In this document: piece by piece, positions 8,801-20,800 of the stretch
Layout: every line of letters begins with the position of its first letter
Position numbering within the stretch: position 1 is the first letter of the stretch
IMG/VR virus record: IMGVR_UViG_3300036861_000610
Location: 62,001 to 126,000 of that record
DNA: 64,000 nucleotides
Source of the DNA: a virus
Direction: 5' to 3' (one strand)
Notes under the pieces: model-generated
What the model was told of the DNA's origin: nothing
Database searches by the model: none
The model's input: only the letters and a program-made list of their open reading frames with translations
Program-made: the position numbers and the translations under genes

Positions 8801-11800
8801 GCGCGTCTGCGCGAGCAGTTCGAGAAGGAAAACGCACCGATTGTTCCTGGCTCGGCAAAGAAGGCGGCCAAGAAGGTTGCACCCGAGAAGGCAGCTCCGG
8901 CCAAGGTGGCCGCCAAAGCCATCAAGAAGGCCACTCCGGCCAGAGTCGCCGAGAAGCCGGTTATTACCCGGGCCACTCCGGTGTCCAAGATGGACGACGA
9001 TGCTGTCGTGGCTGAGGCTGCGAAGATCGAGGGTGCGCCCGAGACTCCGCGGCAGCGCGCTATCGCCCGTCGCGCCGCTCTGATCAACACTCGCCGCGAA
9101 CGGGTGCAGGCGCGCGAACAGGTCCAGGCCGCTCGGACGGCTGAGGCTGAGGCGCGTAAGGCAACGGCGGCGGCGAAGAAAGAAGCTGCTGCCGCGAGGC
9201 TGGATGCCGCCAACGCCCGAAAGGAAGCTGCTGCCGCGAAGAAGGCAGCAGCTGCGGCCAAGAAGGCCGCGCCGGAGAAGAAGGTCGCGAAGGCCCCAGC
9301 TAAGAAGGTCGTGAAGGCGGCACCGGAGAAGAAGGCCGTTCCGGCCAAGGCTCCGGCGAAGAAGGTGGCAGCGAAAGCTGCACCCGAAAAGGCTGCACCG
9401 GCCAAGAAGGTGGCCAAGGCCGCTCCGGCCAAGGCTGCTAAGGCGGCAACCGAGAAGCCAGTCATCACCCGCAAGGCCACCACCAAGGCGGCTGCCCCCG
9501 AGGCGCCCCCGGCCAAGGCGGCACCCACCGCCGCCCCCGGCACCGCGGCCAGACGTATCACGGCACTGCGTGCAGTGCCCGGCACCCGCGTCATGGTGGC
9601 AAAGCGCTCAGATGGCAGCTACGGATCGGCACCGCGTAAGACTGGCGCCATCCCCATCGAGGTCACAGCTCTGGATCGGGTCGGCGGCGGCCGGGGTGGT
9701 CGGTCTCGTCTCCGGATTACGGGCACCGACCCGGACGGGAACCAGGTTCAGCTCGACGTTTCGCCGTCGCAGACTTTCCCGCTGGAGGCGGCGCCCGCGA
9801 AGAAGGCCGCCAAGGCCATCAAGAAGGCTGTGCCGGCGAAGGCTGCACCTGAGCGGCCAGTCAAGGTTCTTCGCAAAAGTGCGGCCAAGAAAGCGCCAGC
9901 ATCGGCCTTTGACCGGGCTGACGTTATGTCGCGGTTGCAGAATTTTGAAAACCCGCCCAGCCGCAAAGACGCCACATCTTTACTGGAGCCCGCCTCCCGC
10001 GCAGACCTCCTTGCTATGGCGAAGGAAATAAGCATTCCGGGTGCCTCCCGGAAGACATCACCGGAGCTGCGTCGGGAGGTTGTCGAGGCCACAGCTGGTC
10101 GGCGCCTTGATTCTATTGCCATCCGCGGGTTCCGCGGCGAACGTCCGGGCGAGGCTGGAGTTCCGGAGGAACGTGCTGTTCGCCGGGCCAAGCCAGAAGC
10201 CCCGGTGGCCAAGAAGGTTACCCCGGCTGCCAAGAAGGTGGCCAAGGCTGCGCCGGTCAAGAAGGTGGCCGCTAAGGCCACACCGGAGAAGACCGCCCCC
10301 GCCAAGAAGGTGACGAAGGCTGCGCCGGAGAAGCCAGTCATCACCCGCAAGGCGACGACCAAGGCTGCACCGACCAAGGCTGCTACGCCAGCCAAGAAGG
10401 TGGCGGCGAAGAAGGTCGCCCCGGCCCCGAAGCAGAGTCTTGCCGAGTACACGGAGCAGACCCGCGCCGGCATGGGCCCGCTGCACGAGAAGCAGGTTCA
10501 TGGGCTGCGGTCCGGGCTCAGCGAAAGCTCGGTGGAGGAGTACTACAAGCGTCGGCAGGCTGGGGAAACCCACACTGCCGCCCTGCGCCACGCCCATGTT
10601 GCCCAGGGCAAGGTCAACGCCGAACGCGCCAAAGAACGTGCAAAGATCAACAAGGAGTCGGTGGCTAAGCTCACCGGCGAGCAGCGCGCGGCCCTGGTCG
10701 AATTTCGTGACAGCCATGTCGACGGGCTGAACAGCCGTCAGGCCAGCCAGGTCCGCAAGCTGGCCACCGGAAACGACGAGGTTTACTGGGCCCGTCGTCG
10801 GGCTGGAGCCGAACACCTTGAGGCCATGAAGGGTCTGGGGGAGGCGCCGGCCGCCAAGAAGGTCGCCAAGGCTGCGAAGAAGGCTATACCTGAGGTGCCG
10901 GCTGCGGCGAAGAAGGCCCCGGCGAAGGCCATCAAGAAGGCAGCCCCAGAAAAGCCATTTGACTTTACTCGTGCAACAACCGACGAAATCGAAGCAGCTG
11001 TAGAGGACGGCCGCCTTAAGACAATAGGTGATTCCAACCGGATTAACTTCAAGGCATCTGCAATCGATCGAGCAAGCAGGGACCTTGGTCGCGATGATGC
11101 CGCAGAAGTAAAGCGACTGCGGGATCTCGCGCGCCGTGTTAGCGAAGTTGCCCAGCCCAGTACCGAAGAACAGGAAGAAAACGCCCGACGCTTCAAGAAG
11201 AGCCAGCAGCGAAACGCCCTCATTGCCAAACGTCTAAGCGACCGCGGCATCACAAGTCCATCTTTGGACGAGATGCGGGCCGAGGCTCTGCTTATAGACG
11301 CGGAGGAGAAGGCCGCCTCAGCCAAGGCCGTCAGGGCCCCGGCGAAGGCCATCAAGAAGGCTGCCCCCGAGAGGCCGGTCATCACTCGGGCTGCGGCCAA
11401 AAAGGCCGCCGCAACTGAAGCACCGACCAAGGTTGCACTGAAGCGTAAGGGCCCCGGTACCAGGCCGGCTCCGACCGATGAGCAGATCCGCGAAGCGATG
11501 ACGCCGCGGATGAAGCAGCAGTTCGAGGGCCTGGACGACGCTGGCACAGCCAAGTACCTGGAGTCTCGCCGGAGCGGCGAGAACCACACCGCCTCCCTGC
11601 GGGAAGCCAAGAAGGTCGCTGCACCTGCCGCAAAGAAGGTGCCCGCTAAGGCCATCAAGAAGGCAGCTCCGGAGAAGCCAGTCATCACTCGGGCTACTCC
11701 AGTGTCCAAGATGGACGATGACGCAGTTATAGCCGAGGCTGCGAAGATCGAAGGCGCTCCTGCGACGCCTCGCGAACGGGCGATTTCCCGCAAGGCTGGG

Positions 11801-14800
11801 CTTATCAATGCCCGCCGGGAGCGGGCGGCGGCCAAGGCCGCCAAGGCAGCCGCTCCAGCTAAGGCCGCAAAGGCTCCGGCGAAGAAGGCCGTCACGGCGC
11901 TCGCCGAGCCCAAGAAGCCAATGGCTGGCTACCGCGACACCGGTGAAATTGTTCCGGAGGCAAACCGCGAAGGGCTGCACGTTTCGCCGCAGAAGTGGGG
12001 CGGCTACGGCGTCTACGACGGCAAGCAAAGTCGCGTCGAGGCCGACTACAAGACCGAGGCCACGGCACGGCGCCGAGTTCGGGAGCTGCAGGCTGGCGAC
12101 ACCGTCAAGGCCATCATCCCCAAGGAGCGCACCGCCCGACAGAAGGCCGCAGACAAGAAGGAAGCCGACCGCCAAAACGCTTTGGCACGGGCGGCTGGGC
12201 GCGGACCTGAGGTTGAGGCTCCCGCTGCGAAGAAGGCTCCAGCCAAGGCCATCAAGAAGTCCGCGCCAGAAAAGGTGACGCCGGCCAAGGCGACCAAAGT
12301 CGCCAAGGCCGCACCAGCCAAGGAGGCTGTCGCCAAAACTGTTCCCGAAAAGGCGACAGTTGCCAAGGCAGCGCCAGGGAAGCCGGTCATTAAGCGGGCC
12401 AGCAAGAAGGCCACGGCCACCCGCGGAATCACCGAGGCGGAGAAGAAGGCCCCGCCGGCAAAGGTTGGCGCCGCACGCCCCGAAGCGGCTGCCGCCACCG
12501 TCCGGCCCGTGGACTCGTGGAGCCCCGGCGACGGCATGGACACGTCGTTGTACCTGTCGCTGCAGCAATCGCTCGGTAAGGCGAAGCTGGGGAACCTCAA
12601 CACCCTGGATCGGGAGACTCGCGTCTCTGCTCGACACCAGAACGTTCCGGCTGCCTACCAGGCCCTGCGGGCAGACCTGGCCGGCAGCCCCGACCTGCAG
12701 AGCCGCCTGGACCGTTGGTACCGCGGCACATTCAAGCCGGCAGGCAAGGGTGACGATCTCACCAGGCCCCGGATGCGGCCTGCCGTCAAGGCGGCAGAAG
12801 CAACCAAGGCGACCCGGACGCCGCGCAAGGTGGTGCCGTCGACCCCGGCTGCCGACGCGAAGATCCGTGCCACGCTTGCCAAGCTGAAGCCGCAGGGCAA
12901 GGAAGACGTCCTGGCCAGCATGACTCCCGAGCAGCGTAAGGCTGTGGAGGAAGCAGTTGATCGCGCTGATGCTCGGCTGGCCGCCCGTAAGGCGACCAAG
13001 GCCGCCAAGGCTGTAGCGCCGGAGGTTTCGACACCGACCGCGGCGAAGAAAACCGCTACGGCCAAGAAGGTTGCCAAGGCCGCGCCGGAGAAGCCGACCG
13101 TTAAGAGGGCGGCCAAGAAGGTCGCGGCGCAGGCCGAAGCCCCTGCCGCCGCGCCTGCCAAGAAGGCCGCGCGCCCGCTCATCAAGCGGCAGGGCAAGGC
13201 TGTCACCGCGGCGGAGGCTCGCAAGGAGTCGGCGCTGGAAGCGGTGCGCGGCCACGACATGGGCCGGCGCACCGACAATGAGACCCTCGGCCAGTACCGC
13301 GTCATCGAGCGGAACCTGCAGAGCGGTGACTACACCCCAGTCCAGGCGAAGGGTGCCGCTCGGCGTGAGGCGCAATTGTGGCGCCGGCAGGCGCGCGCCA
13401 TTGAGGCTGATAAGGGTCTCAGTGCAGATGAGAAGCTGACAGGCCGTTCCCGGGCATTGTCGGCTGGCGAAAACTACGACAAGCTGGCTGATGCCATCGC
13501 CGAGTCGCAGACCCGGGATCGGATTGAGGCTAAGCGGTTTGGTGAGGCGCCGGCTGCTGCACCCAGCAAGCGGGTCGCGAAGGCCGCGCCAACGAAGGCA
13601 GCTGCTAAGGCCGCGCCGGAGAAGCCGGTCATCAAGCGGGCCGCCAAGAAGACTGCACCGGAAGCCCCGCTCACTGACCGGGAGGCCAGGGCAGCACAGC
13701 GGGCCGGAAGAACACCTGCGCCAGAGACCGCGAAGCAGAAGGCCGCAAAGGCTGAGATTGCCCGTAAGGCCAAGGCCACCCAGGCCCGTATCGAAGCTGA
13801 ACGTAAGGCTGACGACAAGGCCCACGCCGCGTTCTTCCGGCCGATCCTCAAGGATGCTGGGGTCAAGGATTCGGAGCTGTCTGACCTGGACCGCACTGGC
13901 CTGCGGGTGGTTGGCGACAAGCTGCGCGACGGGAAGATCAGCAAGGCCACTGCAGCGCGACGGCTGCGGACTGACCGTGAGGATTCGCCGCTTAACAAGA
14001 TTGCTGACGCGATCGAGGCCAAGCCGCGTAAGGCTGCGGTCAAGAAGGCTGCACCCGAAGCCCCGACCAAGGCAGCGAAGGCCCCCGCTAAGGCGGTCAA
14101 GAAAACCGTTCCGGCCACGGCAACAGCCGAGAAGAAGCCGACCATTACTCGACGAGTGAAGAAGGTCGCACCCGCCGAAGCCCCGGCCGCCAAGAAGGCT
14201 GAGACACCAGCCAAGAAGGTGGCCGCTCCGACTAAGGCAGCGACTAAGACCGTTCCCGCCAAGAAGGCCGCACCGATCAAGAAGACGGCCACCAAGGCGG
14301 CGCCGGCCAAGGCTACAGCCAAACTGACCCGTAAGCCCACGGATGTCGACCAAAAGACCATCGACTCCCTGAACAACGACCAGATCAGCCAGATTAACGA
14401 CCTGAGCCCCGACAGTCAGGACGCGTACTGGGCCCGCCGCAACCGCGGCATCGGCCACGACAGCGCTTGGCGGTCGGTGCCCAAGGGTGACATTGAGGCT
14501 CTGCGCCGACCCAGCCAGCCGGGACGAGAAGGTGAGGCACGGCCGGTCGGCAACGCCGAGTCGGTTGAGGCCCTGCGTCGACCAACCATCACCCGCAGTG
14601 GTACCGGCAGTCGCCGCCTCACCGAGGACGAGAAGGACGACGTTCTTCGGCAGGCGGCAGACGCCAAGACCGCCAACCCGAACTGGCCTGTCACTCGGGA
14701 AGATCGAGACTTGGCCCGGGAGGCCGCCGAAATCCAAGAGGCTCGTGCCTCCACCGGTCGGGCAGTAAAGGCCACCAAGAAGGTGGCCCCGAAGGAGGTT

Positions 14801-17800
14801 GTCAAGAAGGTCGCCCCGAACGTCATTAAAACGCGGGAGCGTCGGGCCAAGCAGTACGACGAGGCCGTTGGTGACGTTCCCGGCGAGAGGGGCGGCTTAC
14901 TGCGCAGCACCAAGAAGGCCCTCGCAGAAGGTGAGCCGGCCGCCACGGCTAAGGACCGACTCAGCAAGCGGGCCGAAAGCCTCCGGACTCAGGCTGAACT
15001 GCTGCGCGAAAAGGGCGACAGTGACTTCGTCGGAGACGAGATCACCAAGCTGGAGCGCGACGCTGACACCTACCAGCGGGCTGCGGATCTGGCCGGCAAG
15101 AAGGTTCCCACGATCAAGAAGGCCGTCAAGCCTGGCGAAAAGGTCGCTGTCAAGGATCTGACGGACGGCGACGTTGCCATCCTCGACGGGAAGAGGGGCA
15201 CGTTCCGGCAGCCGAGGCCGCGCACCACGTTCATTGAGTTCCCTGACGGCAGTCAGGAGAAGGTGCAGAAGTCCCGCCTCGCACAAATGGTGCGGGACAA
15301 GAAGCTGCAGCTTCTTGGCGGGGATCACCGGGCCAACGCCCCAGAAGGTGGAGCACCTGAAGCTCCAGCCGCGAAGAAGGCCCGGCCGAGCATCAAGCGG
15401 GCGCCAGCTACCGCAGCAGCAGACGCGCCCGGCAACGCCCGGGACCGTAAGCGCCTAGACGCTACTGGCAACCGCGATGCGGTGAAGGCGCGCGCCGACG
15501 AACTGGTCCAGGACGGCAAGACATCGCCGGCCGCATGGCGTCAGGCATTGGATGAGGCAGAGGCGCCGGAGGAGCGTTCTACCCGCCGTCGCCTGACTGG
15601 CCCTGTCGGCGGCGAAGGCAATGTCGACACGAGCCTGGAGTCTCGGCGTGCCCGACGGGCCGTGAGCCGTGGCGTTACTACACCTGGCGGCGAGTCGCAG
15701 GTTGTGCCGCTCAAGCGGGCAGCGAAGAAGGCTACACCTGAGGCAGCCGCACCGGAGAAGCCAGTTATCGAGCGGGCCGCCAAGAAGGTGGCGGCGCCTG
15801 AAGTTGCAGAGCTGGCGAAGGCAACGAAGGCCGCGGCGGCCAAGAAGAGCGTCAAGAAGGCGACCCCTGAGGCGCCGACCAAGGCCGTCAAGAAGGCTGT
15901 GCCGGCGAAGAAGGCGGCACCTGAAGCTCCCGCCGCAGCCAAGAAGGCGCCAGCTAAGGCCATCAAGAAGGCCGCTCCAGAGAAGCCGGTCATCAAACGG
16001 GCAGCGAAGAAGGTCGCCGCCGCTCCGGCCCCGGTCAAAGCAGTCCCGGCCAAGAGGGCACCGATCAAGAAGGCGGCACCGGAGACACCGGCCGCAGCAG
16101 CCGAACGTCGCCTCACGCCACGGCTCAGTGAACTGCAGCAGCGTCAGGTCGAGGGCATGTCCCCGGCCGGTGCCCGTAAGTATTGGGAACGTCGGGCCGA
16201 AGGCAACGACCACGCTGACGCCGTTGCTGGCATCCCGCACCGTCGCCCCATTGGCACACGTAGCGGACCGCTTGCAGGACCGGCCCGGTCCCACGACGCG
16301 CACACCCAGCGCGCTATGGAAGGCCTCGACAAGTTCCAGTCCTCCCTGTCGGAGCCGCAGGCTGCACAGCTAGACGAGACGCTGGGCCTACACAAGACCG
16401 CAGCGGCACGCCGCAAGGCGAAGTTGGACTACTGGGCCAATCGAGGAGCCGGCGATAGCCACACTGCCGCTTTGAAGAAGGTCACGCCAGAAGGGGCTGA
16501 TACACCGAAGGCCGTCCGGCCAACCATTACCCGGGCCGCCGCCAAGAAGGCAGAGGCCGGACCGCCGTCGCGTAAGGCTGTGTCCGAGCTGCGGGCCAGT
16601 GAGCGCAATGCCAAGTACGGACCCGACGGTCCGAGCCACATCGACCTCAGCCGGGTCGGCGAGGGCATCGACCTGGGCGACGACCAGTCGATTCTGGATG
16701 AGGCGCAGGCGAAGCTGAACCGCGGCGAGACTCCGCGCATGGTTGCCAAGGGTCTGGACGACCACGCCAACGGCATCCTCACCCACGGCATCTACGTGCA
16801 CGGCGCGTACCAGGCCCGCGAGAAGACAGGCATTCCCGAGATTGATGCGGGTAAGCCAGCGCGCGCAGCCGAAAACGAAGCCGAGCTGAAGAAGTACCGG
16901 GACCGCAGCGACCGGCTCAAGGAGTTGGCCGAGAAGCTGCGCGGCACCCGGCGCCCGGTCGCCCGTAAGGCAACCACGGCAGCCCCAGCCAAGGCGGCCA
17001 AGGCGGCTCCGATCAAGGCTGCACCCACGAAGAGGGTGGCAGGGCAGCGGCGCGTTTCGCCATGGGATCCGATTCCCGTCTTCCGTGACGGCGGCGAGTC
17101 GGGTCTTCGGGACCGGTTGTCCGAACTGGACACCGAACAGCTCAAGGACATGATCGCTGCCGGCGGCATGGACAGTTCTGGGCTGGCGGCTAAGTGGCGC
17201 AGCCGGGACCGGCTCACAAACTTGATCGTTGACCGGGTTCAAGGTCGGGCGACGAAGGGTCGGGCGTTCCGCCCCGAGCCGGCCACCAAGGTTGCCAAGG
17301 CCCCGGCCCGCAGTATCAAGAAGGCCACTCCTGCCGTCGCGGAAACGCCTGCAGTGAAGAAGGCCGTGAAGGCGGTCAAGAAGACGGCAGCAGAGGTCGC
17401 ACCTGAGGCGCCGGCCAAGAAGACGGCCGCCGCGAAGAAGGCCGCCAGGAAGACCATTCCCGAGAAGTTGCCTACCGGTGCAGCGGACCTGGTTCGTCTC
17501 GGCAAGGAGCACGGCATCCTTGGTGCCGACGAGCTGAGCCCCGAGGCGCTGCGCGACGCTCTGACGGCTAAGCGCAAGGACCCGAACCTGGTCCCGATCG
17601 CCTCGGAGCTGATCCCGCAGGAGATCCGTGACGCGTCGCCAGAAAAGCTCCGTGCCATCGCCAAGGTGGGCGGCTTCGAGCTGGAAGGCGACACAGCTGA
17701 CGAACTGCGCCTGGACCTGATCCGCAAGGCCATCACCAGCGCGGCGCGGGAGCGGCTGGAGGGCCGGTCTGCGAGGAAGAAGGCCGCGCCGGCCAAGGCC

Positions 17801-20800
17801 ATCAAGAAGGCCACTCCGACCAAGGCGCCAGCCAAGGCGGCCACTAAGGCAGTACCGGCGGCCAAGAAGGTGGCAGCCAAGGCTGTCGAGAAGCCGGTCA
17901 TCAAGCGGGCAGCGAAGAAGGTCACTCCACCGGAGGAGCGGTCACGGATCCGTACCGCCGCGCCGGAGACCAAGAACGCCATGGATGTCAACGTTGGTGA
18001 CGTCATCCGCCTGCCGCAAGACCAGAGGCTCCGCGAGCCAGGCGAGGTTGTCCGGGTTCAGCGCATGGGTCGCATCGTCCGGATCACCCGCGACGACGGC
18101 AAGGTTGCCCAGCTGCTGCCGCGGTCCAAGGTGGAACTGGCCGAGCTGCCCAACAACCAGGACAGGGTTGCCCGTCGCGCCGGGCTGCCAACGTCGGAGG
18201 AGCGGGCGGTCCGTCGGGCTACTCCCGAGGGACCGGCCACACCTGCGAAGAAGACGGCTACGGCTCCAGCGAAGAAGGCTGCCGCAGCACCTACAAAGAA
18301 GGCCGCGCCGGCCAAGGCCACTCCGGTGGCAGCAAAGAAGGCCACCGCCCCCGCCAAGGCTGCACCGACCAAGGCTGCACCAGCCAAGAAGGTGGCTGCC
18401 AAGAAGGCCGTTGAGCCGGCCGAGAAGTTCCTGCCGCCACTGGCCGACGGTACGCAACGCAAGAGCCTGACCAACGTCAAGGTCGGCGACACCATCCGCG
18501 TGGGCAACAACCCAGGCGACCTGGGCGTTCCGCAACGCGTGACCAAGGTCGAGCGCGACGGCAACGACGTCAAGATCACCCGGGCCGACGGCTCGGTCAT
18601 GCGGGGCAGCCCCAACACCGCCGTGTGGATGGGTGACACCCTGCGTCCAGGCGAGCGGTCGGGATCCAAGGCCACCAGGCCAACAATCACCCGGGCGGCC
18701 AAGAAAGCGGCGCCTGAGGCTGGGGCCCCTGAAGCGACACCGGCGAAGAAGGCCATCCGCAAGGCAACGCCAGCTAAGACCACGGCCGCCCGCAAGGAGT
18801 TGGACGAGAACCAGGTCGGTTCGACTCCGGCGCGGAACATGGTCAAGGACGCCAACCGAGACCTGAGTCGAGGCGACAGTCGCCAGGAGGTCGCTGACCG
18901 TCTGCGTGGCAACGCGGAAGAGCTGCGCAGCGGTGACCCGTTGACCAGTTCCGACATGCCGGACCGGATTGACCGCAGCGACGCAGACATGCGAGAAATC
19001 GCACTGATTGACGCTCGTCGCCTGGACTCCTTGGCTGATGATGTCGAGCGTGGACCTGCCGCGCCGGCCAAGAAGACAATCCGCAAGGCGCCGGCTAAGA
19101 AGGCAACCGCAACGCCCACAGGCACCAAGTCCAGTCCTGAACTGGACACCATGCAGCGCGACCGCGAGCGGCTCAACAACCGGATCCGGCGCTACGAGAA
19201 CAAGCGCAACACCGAGGGCGAGCCTGGCTCGGTGGAGAAGCGCCTGATCGGTGAGCGCGACGCCCTCGACACCAAGATCCTGGCCGAGAAGGAACGTCTC
19301 AACCCTGACGGTCTGGAGCGGGTCGAAGGGCGTGAACTGTACGACCTGGCCCGGACCAATGACGTCTCCACCTTCCTGACCCCGGACATGGTCCGGGACG
19401 AGCTGCGGAAGAAGGGCATCAAGGCTCCGGCTAAGAAGGCCGGAGTGCGGAAGGTTTCGGCCGCGAAGAAGGCCGCACCTGAGGCACCCGAGGCTCCGGC
19501 TGCGAAGAAGGCGCGGCCGACTATCACCCGGGCGGCCGACCGGAAGGCATTCCCTGAAGCGCCAGGCAACCTGAAGGACAAGCGCCGCCTCGACAACGTC
19601 AAGGACGACGACAAGGCCGCCGTCCGCACCCGGGCGACCGAGCTGCGCGACAACGACAAGAAGACGCCGGCCGCCGCCTGGAAGCAGGCCCTGGATGAGC
19701 ACGAGGCCGAGAAGGCTCGCCGTGACATGGAGGTGCTGCAGCGCGGCGGCTACCGCGACGACGGACAGGTGCCGGCGAAGAAGACAGCAGCCACGAAGAG
19801 GGCTCCGGCGAAGGTTATTCAGTTGGCCCCGAAGTCCACGCCGACTGACGAGAACGACAAAATCGGCCAGGTCATCGATGACCTCAACGCCAAGAAGATC
19901 ACCAAGAAAACGGCCGTCAAGCGTCTGCGGGACGAAGGCACCATCGAAGCCAACGACTTGGCAGATGGCCTCGAAGGTAAGGAGATCGGGGCCGGCCGGG
20001 CCGCTAAGGCGGCGGCGAAGGCTGCAAAGAAGGCAACACCGAAGGCTGCCACCGCGGTTCCCTACTCACGAGTCCAGACAGGCGACAAGGCCAGCTGGAC
20101 CGACGCTGACGGCAACAAGGTCTCCGGCACTGTGCAGCGGATGCCACGCGGCGTCTGGGTGGACTGGGAAAGCGGCCGACGGGAGCGCATCAGCTCCCGG
20201 CCGGGCCACAACGGGGTCACTTTTGAGCGCGGCAATGCGCCAGAGAAGCCGGTCATTAAGCGGGCCACCAAGGCAGCAGCCCCGACCAAGGCCGCACCAG
20301 AGAGGCCGGTCATCAAGCGTGCGACCAAGAAAGCGGCACCTGAGGCACCGACGCCGGCAGCCGAGGCTGAGCGCAAACTCAGCCCTCGTCTACTTCCAGG
20401 GCAGCGCCGTCAACTGGAGGCCATGACCCCGGCCGACCGGGAGAAGTACTGGGCACGTCGCGCCGACGGTGCGAACCACGCGGACGCGATTGGCGGCGAC
20501 GCCAGGGCGCAGCGGGCCCTTGACGGCAAAGAGCGTTTCGAGGCTCGCCTTAACGACCGGCAAAAGGGCCAGGTAAACGACTTGCCCTCGGAGGAGCAGA
20601 CCGACTACTGGAACCACCGCGAGTCTGGCGACAGTCACACCGCGGCCTTCCGTAAGGTGTCGATGGCCAGGCGGGCCGGCGCGGCCGAGAAGTCCACGCC
20701 GGCTGCCGCCAAGAAAGCTGAGCCGGCGGCCGTCGCCAAGAAGACCCCTGCGAAGCCGACCATCACCCGGGCAGCGAAGAAAACGGCCGCCCCCGAAGCC

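Noticed and set aside
11318-14737. 1,139-codon open frame on the minus strand
   Set aside because: It lies wholly opposite the giant gene and is rich in Leu, Gly and Arg. That is the expected antisense of GCC, AAG and CCG linker codons; no start context or domain.
17942-19702. 586-codon minus-strand open frame
   Set aside because: Same antisense shadow of the giant gene's linkers; no recognisable domain and no ribosome binding site.
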